Positions 27,585 through 37,041 of a stretch of DNA of 64,000 nucleotides are shown one piece after another (within the stretch, counting starts at the first letter, position 1; every line of letters starts with the position of its first letter). Location: the NCBI GenBank assembly GCA_025927575.1, contig JAICLJ010000005.1:1-64000 (forward strand). Direction: 5' to 3'. Made by a program: the position numbers and the translations under genes. This stretch comes from Bryobacteraceae bacterium. GTDB lineage: Bacteria > Acidobacteriota > Terriglobia > Bryobacterales > Bryobacteraceae. The notes under the pieces are model-generated. The model was not told the DNA's origin. It saw only the letters and a list, made by a program, of their open reading frames with translations, and searched no databases.

Positions 27585-28214
27585 ATGTGCAAGCGGATAC
27601 CCGGCCTTACCGTTTTTGCAGTGCTGTTGTTGGCCTCGCTGCCAATACCGCTCGTCGCCAAAGACAAATACCAGGACGAAGCGGCACGGCTTGCTTCGTT
27701 GATGCACTGGGCTAACGGAGATGTGATCGCCGAAATTGGAGCGGGCGAAGGCCAGATGAGTTTTGACGCGGCAAAACGAGTGGGTCAAACGGGCCACGTG
27801 TATGCCACCGAGTTAGATGAGGGCAAGCTCGCAAATCTAAAGAAAGACGTCGCGCGCAATCACGCCCGGAATGTAACGATCTTGATGGCCGGGACAGAGG
27901 ACACCAACTTGCCGGCAAACTGCTGCAACAGCATTTTCATGCGGCGCGTCTACCATCACTTTACGCATCCGAAAGCGATTGACGCTGCCCTCTTCCGCAA
28001 TCTGAAGGCCGGCGGAATGCTGGCCCTGATCGACTTTCCGCCGAGCAAGTGGCTGCCGGCCGTGCCCGGCGTACCCGCGAATCGAGGAGGTCATGGCATA
28101 CCGGAAAAAGTCATGACCGGCGAGTTGAAGGCGGCGGGATTCGAGATTGTGTCCGTTCAACAGGGCTGGCCGGAGAATGATTATTTTGTCCTGGCCCGCA
28201 AGCCCACCCACTAA
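27585..28214 (+). CDS. Secreted class I SAM-dependent methyltransferase
   Basis: This 209-residue protein has a signal peptide (MCKRIPGLTVFAVLLLASLP, then IPLVAKD), unusual for a methyltransferase. The Rossmann SAM site is VIAEIGAGEGQMSFDAAKRV (motif I), with the acidic residue after strand 2 in VYATELDEGKL and the later motif LKAGGMLALIDFPPS. Similar exported PCMT/UbiE-like methyltransferases are common in acidobacterial and planctomycete genomes. How a periplasmic enzyme would obtain SAM is unclear, so the hydrophobic leader might instead anchor it on the cytoplasmic side. The substrate is unknown. Confidence 0.85.
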   Translation: MCKRIPGLTVFAVLLLASLPIPLVAKDKYQDEAARLASLMHWANGDVIAEIGAGEGQMSFDAAKRVGQTGHVYATELDEGKLANLKKDVARNHARNVTILMAGTEDTNLPANCCNSIFMRRVYHHFTHPKAIDAALFRNLKAGGMLALIDFPPSKWLPAVPGVPANRGGHGIPEKVMTGELKAAGFEIVSVQQGWPENDYFVLARKPTH

Positions 28215-28253
28215 CGCGCACAACAATACGGCCTTCGCCTGAATTGAGAGATA

Positions 28254-29666
28254 GTGCATTCCACCCGCCAACTTCCCGGCCTGCTCCGGCGCATCGGCCT
28301 GCTCAGCGCGATTGCGCTTGTAGTCTCCAATATGGTGGGGACCGGAATTTTCACCACCACGGGCTTTTTGGCGGCCGATCTCGGGTCGCCGGCTCTGGTG
28401 CTCCTCAGTTGGATCGTGGGCGCCGGATGCGCTCTCCTGGCTGCGCTCTGCTATGCGGAACTTGGCCTGAATTTCCCGGTTTCCGGCGGTGAATACATCT
28501 ATCTGAGCCGGGCCTACGGGCCAATCTGGGGCTTTTTGTCAGGTTGGGCTTCATTTTTTGCAGGCTTTTCAGCCCCGATTGCGGCTACCGGCCTCGCCTG
28601 TGCCGACTATTTGGGTTCGTTTGTTCCCGCGCTGCGTCAGGCGAGCGCTCCCGAACTGATACACTTCGGCGGCTGGACGCTGCGCTTCGGGGGCGCGCAA
28701 ATATTTGCCTGTGGCGTCATCGGCGTTCTCACCATAGTGAACATCTTTGGTGTCCAAAGAGTTGCGCGGCTGCAGACCTCGCTGACAGCTCTTAAGCTGA
28801 TTGTGCTCGGCAGTTTCCTGGTTGCAGGTTTCGTATGGGGGCATGGGAATTGGGCCCATCTCGGTCAAACGGCGGCGCGATCCACGACTGCGCCGCTATT
28901 CGGTCAGTTCGCGGTGAGCTTGTTCTGGATCTACGTCAGCTATAGCGGCTGGAATGCCGCCGTGTACGTCGCGGAAGAATTGAAGTCGCCTGAGCGGACA
29001 CTGCCGAGGGCGCTGATTGGCGGCACGGCGATTGTCGCCGCGTTGTACCTGGCATTGAATTTTCTATTTCTCTATGCGCTTCCGTTCGATTCCATGAAAG
29101 GCGTCCTGGCGATCGGCGCGGATGCGGCCACCGCGCTATTCGGTGCTCGTGCGTCGGGAATGTTCCGCGCGCTTATGGCGGCCTCGCTGCTGGCAACGAT
29201 CAACGCGATGGTCCTGACGGGTCCGCGCGTTTACCTCGCGATGGCGCGCGATGGCCTATTCTTCTCGAAAGCGGCGTACGTCCATACCCGCTGGAGAACT
29301 CCGGTCATCGCGATTCTGGCCCAGGGAGTCTTTGCGATGGCTCTGACGCTAACTCCCTTCCCGCAGCTCATCATCTACATCGGTTTTACGCTGAACTTTT
29401 TTGCTGCGATGGCGGTGGGCTCGTTGTTCCTATTTCGCCGCCGGCCCGGATGGCGCCGACTGCCGGCGGTGAGCTTCGGCTTTCCAGCGATACCTGTAAT
29501 TTCGCTGACCATCGGAATCTGGATGACCTGGGAGGGTTTCCGCATGCGCCCGACTATCTCGCTAACGGCAGTGGGAGTGCTTGCATTGGGGGCGCTGGTT
29601 TATTTCTTCCAGAGTCGAAAACGCAAATATGAGACGGTTTCAGAGCCGCCCTTGTCCTACGATTAA
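28254..29666 (+). CDS. APC-family amino acid permease
   Basis: This 470-residue, roughly 12-span transporter starts at GTG 28254. The first helix has the substrate-binding GTGIFTTTGF motif typical of the L-type amino acid transporter branch of the APC superfamily. Later signatures include NIFGVQRVARLQTSLTALKL and YSGWNAAVYVAEELKSPERT (helix 6 region), and GPRVYLAMARDGLF. A short basic C-terminal tail ends the protein. It follows the methyltransferase by 39 bases and may share its transcript. The substrate is probably a neutral amino acid but cannot be specified. Confidence 0.93.
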   Translation: MHSTRQLPGLLRRIGLLSAIALVVSNMVGTGIFTTTGFLAADLGSPALVLLSWIVGAGCALLAALCYAELGLNFPVSGGEYIYLSRAYGPIWGFLSGWASFFAGFSAPIAATGLACADYLGSFVPALRQASAPELIHFGGWTLRFGGAQIFACGVIGVLTIVNIFGVQRVARLQTSLTALKLIVLGSFLVAGFVWGHGNWAHLGQTAARSTTAPLFGQFAVSLFWIYVSYSGWNAAVYVAEELKSPERTLPRALIGGTAIVAALYLALNFLFLYALPFDSMKGVLAIGADAATALFGARASGMFRALMAASLLATINAMVLTGPRVYLAMARDGLFFSKAAYVHTRWRTPVIAILAQGVFAMALTLTPFPQLIIYIGFTLNFFAAMAVGSLFLFRRRPGWRRLPAVSFGFPAIPVISLTIGIWMTWEGFRMRPTISLTAVGVLALGALVYFFQSRKRKYETVSEPPLSYD

Positions 29667-29716
29667 TCTTTGGCGTTCAGAGCGCGAGCGCATCAATAGA
29701 GAGGAGAATTGAACCG

Positions 29717-30199
29717 ATGAAAGCAGAAGACCGCTTACGCAAGCAGCTGGTGAGCACGCTCGGAGGGCATGGCGCCCATATCGATTTCGATTCAGTTGTA
29801 AAGGATTTCTCATCTGACCTACAAGGCAAGAAGGCAGGAGCGCTGCCGCATAGCGCCTGGCAGTTGCTCGAACACATGCGGATTGCTCAAGCGGACATTC
29901 TCGAATTCTGCACAAATCTTGGATATCAAGAGCGTAAATGGCCCGACGACTACTGGCCGCACAATCCGGCGCCACCCGACAAAATGGCATGGGACAAAGC
30001 GGTAAAAGCCTTCCGGCGCGATTTAAAACAGATGCAAGACCTGATTGCCGACCCCGAGCGAGATCTGTATGCCCCGATTCCGCACGGCGATGGACAAACG
30101 CTGCTTCGTGAGGCGCTGCTGGTAATCGATCACAACTCGTATCATCTGGGCGAACTTGTCGGAGTACGGCAGCAGTTGGGAATCTGGCCTCCGAAATAG
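29717..30199 (+). CDS. DinB-family protein
   Basis: This 160-residue four-helix-bundle protein has a metal triad consistent with DinB/YfiT enzymes: His53 in LLEHMRIAQADIL, and His139 and His143 in DHNSYHLGELVGVRQQLG. Such proteins act as metal-dependent thiol transferases or hydrolases (bacillithiol, mycothiol or other thiols). A good ribosome-binding site (GAGGAG at 29701-29706) precedes the ATG. Its stop is separated by a single base from the stop of rlmH on the opposite strand, so no room exists for a dedicated terminator. The biochemical substrate is unknown. Confidence 0.9.
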   Translation: MKAEDRLRKQLVSTLGGHGAHIDFDSVVKDFSSDLQGKKAGALPHSAWQLLEHMRIAQADILEFCTNLGYQERKWPDDYWPHNPAPPDKMAWDKAVKAFRRDLKQMQDLIADPERDLYAPIPHGDGQTLLREALLVIDHNSYHLGELVGVRQQLGIWPPK

Positions 30200-30200
30200 A

Positions 30201-30620
30201 TCACCGCGGATAAGGATGTCCTCGGAGCGTCGTGAATGCCCGGTAAATTTGTTCGGCGAGCATGGCGCGCGCTAGTTCGTGCGGGAACGTCATTGGGGAA
30301 AGCGATAGCAGAAGATCGGCGCGCGGCCTCCACTCGTCCGGCAATCCGTCGTGCCCACCCACCAGAAAAATAAGATCACGGCCTTCGTCTTCCGCGCTTT
30401 GCACAAGAACGGTGAATGCCCGCGAGTCGAGAGGCTTGCCGGCAGGATCGAGAAAGACCTTCTGCCCGGAGGGATGCTTGCTGAACAAATCGAAGCGCCC
30501 GAACACGATCTCACGCATTTCACAATGGGCATAGCGAAATGAGCGCTTGAGAAACTCGGCGGCGATGGCGTTGGCGTGCTCATCTCGGGGTTTCCCAACG
30601 TAATATAAGAAGATTTTCAA
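30201..30620 (-). CDS. rlmH: 23S rRNA (pseudouridine-1915 N3) methyltransferase RlmH
   Basis: This small SPOUT methyltransferase modifies pseudouridine 1915 in helix 69 of 23S rRNA in assembled ribosomes. Motifs: LKIFLYYVGKPRDEHA at the start, FLDPAGKPLDSRAF, the SAM knot loop FLVGGHDGLPDEW and LSLSPMTFPHELARAMLAEQIYRAF, ending in RGHPYPR, close to the conserved YH.Y tail. I place the start at TTG 30620 because GGAG lies 9 bases before it and the protein then begins LKIFLYYVG (as Met) like known RlmH. An in-frame ATG at 30650 lacks a ribosome-binding site and would add 10 residues. Length 139 or 149. Confidence 0.95.
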   Translation of the reverse strand: MKIFLYYVGKPRDEHANAIAAEFLKRSFRYAHCEMREIVFGRFDLFSKHPSGQKVFLDPAGKPLDSRAFTVLVQSAEDEGRDLIFLVGGHDGLPDEWRPRADLLLSLSPMTFPHELARAMLAEQIYRAFTTLRGHPYPR

Positions 30621-30689
30621 TTTGTTTTTCTCCGCGTGCGCCGACTGCATTTTACTAGCTGCCGGCGGAAAATTGAGAGACTAGTCCAG

Positions 30690-31571
30690 ATGCGCATCAT
30701 CAGCGTTGGCGAAATACTGTGGGACGTCATTGGCGGCAGCGAGTATCTCGGAGGGGCGCCGTTCAATCTGTGCGCTCATTTGGCCCGCCTCGGGCACCAG
30801 GCATCCTTTGTCAGCGGCGTGGGTTGTGACGACCGCGGCCGCCGCGCGTTGGAAAGGGCAGAGGAACTCGGCATCGACGTCCGGTACGTGGACCGCACGG
30901 AACACGCGCCCACGGGGATTTCAGAAGTCACGCTGAACGATGAAGGACATGGCGAGCATAAATTGTTGCGCCCGGCCGCTTATGATTTCGTTCAATTGAC
31001 GGAAAATCAGCGCTTAGCATTAGCCGACGAGCAGCCTGCGTGGTTGTGTTACGGTACGCTGGCGCAGATAGAATCCAATCCGCGCCTGCTGACGCAGCAG
31101 TTGATGCAAGAGAATAGCAGCGCGAAGCGTTTTTACGATGCTAACTTGCGCCCCAATTCCTGGACTTCCGATCTAGTGAATCAACTGTGCCGCGAGGCGA
31201 ATGCAATTAAACTGAACGAGGAAGAAGCGTCCGTGCTCAGCGGCGTTTTTGGTTTGCCACCCCATCCTCTGAATCGATTCTGCGAAATGGCGTCAGGGCG
31301 ATTTGAGTTCGATGTTGTCTGTGTCACGCGCGGTCCGGATGGATGCGCGTTATGGAGAAATGGCGAGTATTTGGAATCGCCCGGGTTCGTTGTAAATATC
31401 GGCGATACAGTAGGATCGGGCGACGCCTTCTCGGCGGCTCTTCTCCACGGCTTGCAGGCGGGCTGGCCGGTACGCGAGATTGCACAATTCGCGAATCGTG
31501 TAGGAGCACTGGTCGCGAGCCGCTCCGGAGCGACACCAACGTGGACTCTTGAAGAAGCGATGGCTTTATAG
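30690..31571 (+). CDS. PfkB-family carbohydrate kinase, probable fructokinase
   Basis: This 293-residue ribokinase-fold enzyme probably phosphorylates fructose to fructose-6-phosphate. The N-terminal sugar lid motif YLGGAPFNLCAHLARLG is the fructokinase-like form, and the C-terminal PfkB signature is GDTVGSGDAFSAAL with catalytic Asp245. The start MRIISVGEILWDV (ATG 30690) has GAGAG upstream; a longer open frame from 30636 overlaps rlmH and is unlikely. The next gene, GH32, follows within 15 bases. Together they form a fructan or sucrose utilisation pair in which GH32 frees fructose outside the cytoplasm and this kinase traps it inside. Confidence 0.88.
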   Translation: MRIISVGEILWDVIGGSEYLGGAPFNLCAHLARLGHQASFVSGVGCDDRGRRALERAEELGIDVRYVDRTEHAPTGISEVTLNDEGHGEHKLLRPAAYDFVQLTENQRLALADEQPAWLCYGTLAQIESNPRLLTQQLMQENSSAKRFYDANLRPNSWTSDLVNQLCREANAIKLNEEEASVLSGVFGLPPHPLNRFCEMASGRFEFDVVCVTRGPDGCALWRNGEYLESPGFVVNIGDTVGSGDAFSAALLHGLQAGWPVREIAQFANRVGALVASRSGATPTWTLEEAMAL

Positions 31572-31582
31572 GAACCCGGTTG

Positions 31583-33121
31583 ATGAGAAAAACACTGCTC
31601 CTGCTGATAGGCGCGCTGTGCATCATCGCAGCCGACATACCGACGCGAACGTTCGATGGACCGTTCCGGTTGGAATATCATTTCACTCCACCTCGGAACT
31701 GGACCAACGATCCGAACGGGCTGGTTTATTACAAGGGCGAGTACCACCTTTTTTACCAATACAATCCGTTCGGAACCAAATGGGGGCACATGAGTTGGGG
31801 TCACGCCGTAAGCCCGGATCTGGTGCACTGGCGGGATCTACCTGTGGCATTGCTGGAAGAAAACGGCATTATGATTTTCTCCGGCAGCGCTGTGGTCGAC
31901 GAGCACAACTCGAGCGGCCTGTGCCATAACAGTGATGCAACGGATCGGTCCTGTCTAGTCGCGATCTATACCGGAAACACGTCCAAACTGCAGACTCAGA
32001 ACATAGCTTATAGCAACGACCGCGGGCGCACGTGGACTAAATACAAGGGCAATCCCGTGATCGACCTGGGGTTGAAGAATTTTCGTGACCCGAAGGTGAT
32101 GTGGTATGCGCCCCAGAAGAAATGGGTGATGACCACGGCGCTTTCCGACCGGCAGAAGCTGCGGTTTTTCGAATCGCACGACCTGATTCACTGGAAGGCA
32201 TTAAGCGATTTTGGTCCTGCCGGCGCTACCGGCGGCGCGTGGGAGTGTCCTGATCTCTTTGAGCTTCCGGTATCCGGGGCAAGCGAAAAGCGATGGGTGC
32301 TAGTGGTCAATATCAACCCTGGCGGCGTGGCGGGAGGTTCGGGAACACAATATTTCATCGGGCGTTTCGATGGCACGCGGTTCACGAACGAGAACGCCGC
32401 CTCGGAACAGCTTTGGATGGACTACGGCAAAGATTATTATGCGGCCGTTTCCTATTTCGGCCCTCCGAATTCTCGCCGAATCATGATCGGCTGGCTCTCA
32501 AACTGGCAATACGCAAACGATACGCCTGAAACGGATTGGCGCGGCGCGATGAGCTTGCCCCGCAGGATCGCACTGGTAAAGACTTCATCCGGCGTCCGCG
32601 TACAGCAGCACCCTGTCCCCGAATTGCAAAGCCTGCGTGTTCCTTCTATCGTGCAAAGCGGACCGATCGACATAAGCGGGGCGAACAAATTGCTTGGAAA
32701 GGGGATTGCGGGCGCAAAAGCCATCGAGATGGAGCTTGCGTTCGACGCCGGCTCCGCTCGCAGGTTTGGAATAGCTGTTTTCAAAGGGGGGCACCAACAG
32801 ACGCTGGTGGGCGTGGACCGCGGCCGCTCGACGGTATTTGTCGACCGGCGCAATTCCGGGCCGGTGGACTTCAACAAGGATTTCCCATGCCGGAGCGATG
32901 GCCCAGTACACATTGGTAAAACCGTGACGCTGCACATTTTCCTCGACAAGTCTTCGGTCGAAGTGTTCGCAAACGACGGCGAAACCACGCTCGCCGACCG
33001 CGTGTACCCAGGCTCCGCCAGCACGGGCGCCAGTATTTTCAGCGAAGGGGGAGATGCGCGCATACGGGCGCTGAAGATATGGCGGCTGAAAACGGCCTGG
33101 AAGAAAACCGCCGCGCGCTGA
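31583..33121 (+). CDS. Secreted GH32 beta-fructosidase (levanase/invertase type)
   Basis: This 512-residue enzyme hydrolyses beta-fructosides. The signal peptide is MRKTLLLLIGALCIIAADIP. The GH32 catalytic set is complete: nucleophile Asp43 in WTNDPNG, transition-state stabiliser Asp169 in FRDPKV, and acid-base Glu221 in WECPDLF. A five-bladed propeller is followed by a C-terminal beta-sandwich (KTVTLHIFLDKSSVEVFAN), the usual GH32 architecture. An AGGA lies 9 bases before the ATG at 31583; a TTG one codon upstream is possible. It is coupled to the fructokinase upstream. Periplasmic or extracellular sucrose, levan or inulin is the likely substrate. Confidence 0.93.
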   Translation: MRKTLLLLIGALCIIAADIPTRTFDGPFRLEYHFTPPRNWTNDPNGLVYYKGEYHLFYQYNPFGTKWGHMSWGHAVSPDLVHWRDLPVALLEENGIMIFSGSAVVDEHNSSGLCHNSDATDRSCLVAIYTGNTSKLQTQNIAYSNDRGRTWTKYKGNPVIDLGLKNFRDPKVMWYAPQKKWVMTTALSDRQKLRFFESHDLIHWKALSDFGPAGATGGAWECPDLFELPVSGASEKRWVLVVNINPGGVAGGSGTQYFIGRFDGTRFTNENAASEQLWMDYGKDYYAAVSYFGPPNSRRIMIGWLSNWQYANDTPETDWRGAMSLPRRIALVKTSSGVRVQQHPVPELQSLRVPSIVQSGPIDISGANKLLGKGIAGAKAIEMELAFDAGSARRFGIAVFKGGHQQTLVGVDRGRSTVFVDRRNSGPVDFNKDFPCRSDGPVHIGKTVTLHIFLDKSSVEVFANDGETTLADRVYPGSASTGASIFSEGGDARIRALKIWRLKTAWKKTAAR

Positions 33122-33221
33122 TGCGAATGGCCGCAACCGGAAGATGCATTATTTTGATGTCGCTGTCCCCAAATAGCTGAGAAAAACCGCGAGCAATACC
33201 TACAACTGTTGTTAGGTCACC

Positions 33222-33905
33222 ATGCGCGGGCTTGCCTTGACTCTCGCCGCTCTCGTTGCGTCCAGTCCGGCCATGCAGGGTTCGGAGCTGGCCGGAAAGA
33301 TCACCCTCGACCGCAAAATGGTCAGGAAATCGCTCGCTCCCGCAGTGTACGATCTGCGTGGCATGGCCGTCGCGGACAGGCCCGCTTACAGTCCGGGACA
33401 AGGGACATTTGGAAGGGTGGCGGTCTGGTTAGAGGGTGGAGATTCGAACTTTCTCGGCCCGGTGGCTGCCACTATGAATCAGAAGGGCCGTCATTTCGAA
33501 CCTGAACTTCTAATCGTTCCCACCGGATCGACGATCTCATTCCCCAATCTAGATCCGATCTTTCACAACATTTTTTCTTTGTCCCGGGCGCGGAAATTCG
33601 ACCTCGGCTATTACTCCGAAGGGAAGAGCCGCGACGTGGTCTTTCCGAAAGCAGGAATTGTCCAGGTTTATTGCCATATCCATCCGGAAATGTACGGCGT
33701 GGTTATCGTTACTTCCAGCAAATGGACAGCCCACCCCAATCCCGATGGAAACTTCTCCTGGCCGGACATCCCGGCCGGAAAATACCGGCTAATGGTCTGG
33801 CAACGTTCGGCGGGGCTGCAAGAGAAACGAGTAACGATTCCACAATCCGGCAGCGTTCAGGTTGAGGTGAGGCTGCCCGAAGAAAGCGAAGACACGGCCC
33901 GGTAA
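33222..33905 (+). CDS. Periplasmic cupredoxin-domain protein
   Basis: This 227-residue protein begins with a short signal peptide ending near [10 protein letters not shown]. Residues 62-165 form a plastocyanin-like domain with a type 1 copper set: His115 (FHNIFSLS), Cys151 (VYCHIHPEM), His154 and Met157. Residues 170-220 look like a small carboxypeptidase-regulatory beta-sandwich ([18 protein letters not shown]). This layout resembles methylamine-utilisation-type plastocyanin proteins. Two bases separate it from the membrane histidine kinase gene, itself overlapping a beta-barrel gene, so the copper protein may be a redox sensor or electron carrier for that unit. Electron donor and acceptor are unknown. 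Confidence 0.87.
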   Translation: MRGLALTLAALVASSPAMQGSELAGKITLDRKMVRKSLAPAVYDLRGMAVADRPAYSPGQGTFGRVAVWLEGGDSNFLGPVAATMNQKGRHFEPELLIVPTGSTISFPNLDPIFHNIFSLSRARKFDLGYYSEGKSRDVVFPKAGIVQVYCHIHPEMYGVVIVTSSKWTAHPNPDGNFSWPDIPAGKYRLMVWQRSAGLQEKRVTIPQSGSVQVEVRLPEESEDTAR

Positions 33906-33906
33906 G

Positions 33907-35742
33907 ATGCGACCGCCAAGCATGCGCAGGCTTCCTCTCGCAACACGCGCCTTCCTCTATTCCTTTATTCCCGTTTGCGCGGTTTTGTTGGTTTGCTTTG
34001 TCGCTATCACGGCCGCCGTCCATCAAAGAATCAGGCAAGACCTTCGCGACAATCTTCAGAATGCCGACCACCTCCTGAACATTGCCAACGCTGAATTCTC
34101 CCGTGAAAACTCCGCGCTTCTTGCCAAGATGACCGATAGCGCCGGAATTAAAGCTTCCGTAGGCCTCCTCGCAGAAGCGGGCCTCAATCCCTCGCTACGC
34201 CATCAGGTGCGTTCCACAATCGAAGCACAACTGTGGGAGTTGCAGAACGCCTCGTTCTATGACCTGCTGGCGATATCAGATCTGCGCGGACACACTGTCG
34301 CCGCGATTTGCGCCTCCAGAAAACTGTCTGGTGATGTTTCAGCTGTTCCAGCACAATCCGGACTGGCCGAAATCGACGGTATTTTGTTTCAGCTTCAATC
34401 CGTGCCGATCGACATCGGCGGCGAGACCGCAGCAACGCTGAGCTTGGGGCGCCGGTTCAACCTCACCCGTTCCGTCCTGGCCGGCGATGCGGTTCTTCTG
34501 AAGAACAGCAAGGTCGTGCTCTCGACATTTCCGGCCGCGGTCACTCGGGAGCTAACCGCCCACATTCAGAGCACATGCCCGCAATTAGAAGCCGGTTGTG
34601 AAATACCAGTAGCCGGCAAGTCGTATGTCGTGTCAGACCTTCAGCGCGCGCAGTTAGGCCGGGGCTATCGACTACTTGGCTTTCGCTCGCTCGATGACGG
34701 CTTACGGGCATTCAACCGGGCGTTCGTGCCCATAATGCTCGAGATCGGCGCGGGAGGCGTATTGCTCGCGCTGCTCTGCACCTTTCTGACGTCCCGTTCG
34801 GTTTCACAGCCGTTGTCTCAACTCGCTTCCCAGTTGTACGCCAGTGCCGAATCAGGCGTGCTCCCCGACAAACTCGATCCGGGTAAGGGCGTGCAAGAAG
34901 TCGATCTGGTTGTAAGCGCTTTTAACCACGTCGCCGAAGCTGAGCGCCGCTCCCGTTCCGAACTTATTCAAGCGAAACACGCTGCGGAATCGGCAAATCG
35001 CCTGAAAACCGAGTTTATGACCAATGTCAGTCATGAACTCCGCACTCCCATGAATGGCGTTCTCGGAATGATGGAACTGCTTCTCTCCACTCCCCTCAAC
35101 GAGGAGCAGCAAGAATATGCAGAAGCCGTGCGCGAGTCCGGCCACGATCTTCTGGCGTTAATCGACGACATACTGGACTTCTCGCAAATCGAAACCGGAA
35201 AGGCGAATCTGGCGCCTTCAGTATGCGATCTCAAAGCCGTTTTCGAGAATGCGTATGCCACCACTCGCGCGCGAGCGCAAGGTAAACCGGTAAGGGTAGA
35301 GGGGATGTTCGACACAGCAGTTCCGCGTTGGGTGCTTAGCGACGCATCACGGCTTCTCCAAGTATTTAAGCAACTCTGCGGGAACGCCGTGAAGTTCACG
35401 CAATCCGGTTCGATTCATATTTCCCTGCAGTGCCTGAGCAAAATGGACGCCGAGGCGATCGTAAAGTTTTCGGTTGAAGATACGGGAATCGGAATTGCGG
35501 CGGAATATCTCGATCTGATTTTTGACCGCTTCACTCAGGTGGACGGATCCCTGACACGGCGCCAGGGTGGAACCGGGATCGGGCTTTGCATAGCGAAGCG
35601 CAGCGTTGAATTGATGGGAGGCACAATCCACGTTGAAAGCCGTCCCGGCGCCGGCTCGACGTTCTGGTTTACTCTTCCCGTTTGCGTCGTGGAGCAAACC
35701 AGCGGCCAACTAATCCAGCAGCAAGCGATAGTGGCGCGATGA
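33907..35742 (+). CDS. Membrane sensor histidine kinase with periplasmic sensor domain
   Basis: This 611-residue kinase has one membrane helix near residues 17-38, a periplasmic sensor of about 240 residues (CHASE/Cache-like by position, with two Cys-containing stretches [12 protein letters not shown]), a second helix near 275-298 and a HAMP-like linker. HisKA follows with His376 ([10 protein letters not shown]), then HATPase with N-box GNAVKFT, DTGIGI and GGTGIGL. It carries no receiver, and no response-regulator gene touches it. The upstream cupredoxin and the downstream outer-membrane barrel (4-base overlap) suggest it senses an envelope redox or metal signal. Its kinase core closely matches the soluble PAS kinase at 10530. 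Confidence 0.9.
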   Translation: MRPPSMRRLPLATRAFLYSFIPVCAVLLVCFVAITAAVHQRIRQDLRDNLQNADHLLNIANAEFSRENSALLAKMTDSAGIKASVGLLAEAGLNPSLRHQVRSTIEAQLWELQNASFYDLLAISDLRGHTVAAICASRKLSGDVSAVPAQSGLAEIDGILFQLQSVPIDIGGETAATLSLGRRFNLTRSVLAGDAVLLKNSKVVLSTFPAAVTRELTAHIQSTCPQLEAGCEIPVAGKSYVVSDLQRAQLGRGYRLLGFRSLDDGLRAFNRAFVPIMLEIGAGGVLLALLCTFLTSRSVSQPLSQLASQLYASAESGVLPDKLDPGKGVQEVDLVVSAFNHVAEAERRSRSELIQAKHAAESANRLKTEFMTNVSHELRTPMNGVLGMMELLLSTPLNEEQQEYAEAVRESGHDLLALIDDILDFSQIETGKANLAPSVCDLKAVFENAYATTRARAQGKPVRVEGMFDTAVPRWVLSDASRLLQVFKQLCGNAVKFTQSGSIHISLQCLSKMDAEAIVKFSVEDTGIGIAAEYLDLIFDRFTQVDGSLTRRQGGTGIGLCIAKRSVELMGGTIHVESRPGAGSTFWFTLPVCVVEQTSGQLIQQQAIVAR

Positions 35743-36998
35743 CCCGCTACGTGGCCGTCTTTGTCGCGGCATCACTCATGACTTCGTGGCTCGCCGCTCA
35801 GGAAGCCAGTTCGGGATTATCAATTGCCGCAACAATCAGCGCCGATGGCCGCGTGGTCCGATCGCAGGAAGGTGGGGAGTTGGCGCAAAATCGGGCAACC
35901 GCAGGCTTTCGCGCCCTCCTCTCACCGTCGCTCCGGCTCAATTCTCATTGGTTTGCGTATTCAGTTGTCGATGTCCAATCGTCGAATTACCTCAGCTACA
36001 AACTAGGTTGGGACAGCGGCAGCCCAGTTAAGGCCAGCCTGATGCAGGGCTACATTGGCTACAGAGCCGATTTGAAATCAGCCTCGATCCTCGTGAAAGC
36101 CGGGCGCCTCGTCTCCGCTTTCGGGCTGTATCCACTGGACTACGATGACGCGAAAACAGCAATGATCGAACCGCCGCCGGCATACACCGCAAACTTGCCA
36201 CTGCGTCCGGATCAACTTCCTTGCAATCTCTTCAACGTCTTGTACCAGGGCTACGAGGACGGTGTCCGGTTCAACTGCAATGGGCCCGTTAAGAACCATC
36301 GAGGGATTGTCCCGGTGACCTTATACGGCATCCCTGGCTTCGAGACCCAGGTCTCCTGGAAGCGGATGGATGCTCGGCTTCAGATTACTAACAGTTCACC
36401 GGCGAATCCACAATCTCTTCTTTCCGGAAGCCAGTCTCTCCAGTGGACTGCCGGAGGCGGCTATAGCTTTCACGGCGGTTTTCATCTCGGTATCTCCGGT
36501 TTTCGCGGCCCCTATCTCGAAGACGTTCTTATGCCGCTGTTGCCATCGGGAAAACGAATTTGTGATTATCCGGCTTCGGGTATTGGCATCGACGCCACTT
36601 TCTCCCGTGGGCCCTGGTCGTTCAATGGAGAATGGCAACGTTTCGTATTTTCACTCCCGGCATGGACCGTCTCGCCTTCCGATCAAGCTGAGTATTTAGA
36701 AGTCAAACGTATATTGTCGCCGCGCATTTATATTGCCTTTCGCAGCTCCGGGCAACAACCTGGTCCTGCCACGGATTTCTTCAACAATTCCTCTTCACAG
36801 ATAGCCGCGCGCCAGGAGACGGAAGAATTGGTTTGGGGATATCGCCTCAGCCGCTTGCAACTTCTAAAAGCAGGGCTCACTTACTCAAATCGCAACGCCG
36901 GATATTGGGGTAACGATTATTGGCATGGAGAACATGGCTTCGGGGCAGAGATCCAACTCGTTACATCTTTGGATGCGATATCCAAGGCATTCCGCTAA
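35739..36998 (+). CDS. Outer-membrane beta-barrel (porin-like) protein
   Basis: The ATG at 35739 overlaps the kinase stop (ATGA); the 419-residue product has a signal peptide ([20 protein letters not shown]). The mature chain alternates short amphipathic strands rich in aromatic and polar residues ([48 protein letters not shown]) and ends in [13 protein letters not shown] without a clear C-terminal aromatic. It reads as an outer-membrane barrel of 16-18 strands, similar in style to phosphate- or alginate-selective porins, but no family was identified. It is coupled in translation to the sensor kinase, so signal uptake or ligand entry is the likely link. Confidence 0.78.
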   Translation: MTRYVAVFVAASLMTSWLAAQEASSGLSIAATISADGRVVRSQEGGELAQNRATAGFRALLSPSLRLNSHWFAYSVVDVQSSNYLSYKLGWDSGSPVKASLMQGYIGYRADLKSASILVKAGRLVSAFGLYPLDYDDAKTAMIEPPPAYTANLPLRPDQLPCNLFNVLYQGYEDGVRFNCNGPVKNHRGIVPVTLYGIPGFETQVSWKRMDARLQITNSSPANPQSLLSGSQSLQWTAGGGYSFHGGFHLGISGFRGPYLEDVLMPLLPSGKRICDYPASGIGIDATFSRGPWSFNGEWQRFVFSLPAWTVSPSDQAEYLEVKRILSPRIYIAFRSSGQQPGPATDFFNNSSSQIAARQETEELVWGYRLSRLQLLKAGLTYSNRNAGYWGNDYWHGEHGFGAEIQLVTSLDAISKAFR

Positions 36999-37041
36999 TC
37001 CTAGGCTTGCCGGCCCACGTGCGTGTTTTGTGATTCGCCGG

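Noticed and set aside
33202-33212. ACAAC-T-GTTGT inverted repeat before the cupredoxin gene
   Set aside because: Short, single copy and overlapping the likely ribosome-binding region; too weak to call an operator.
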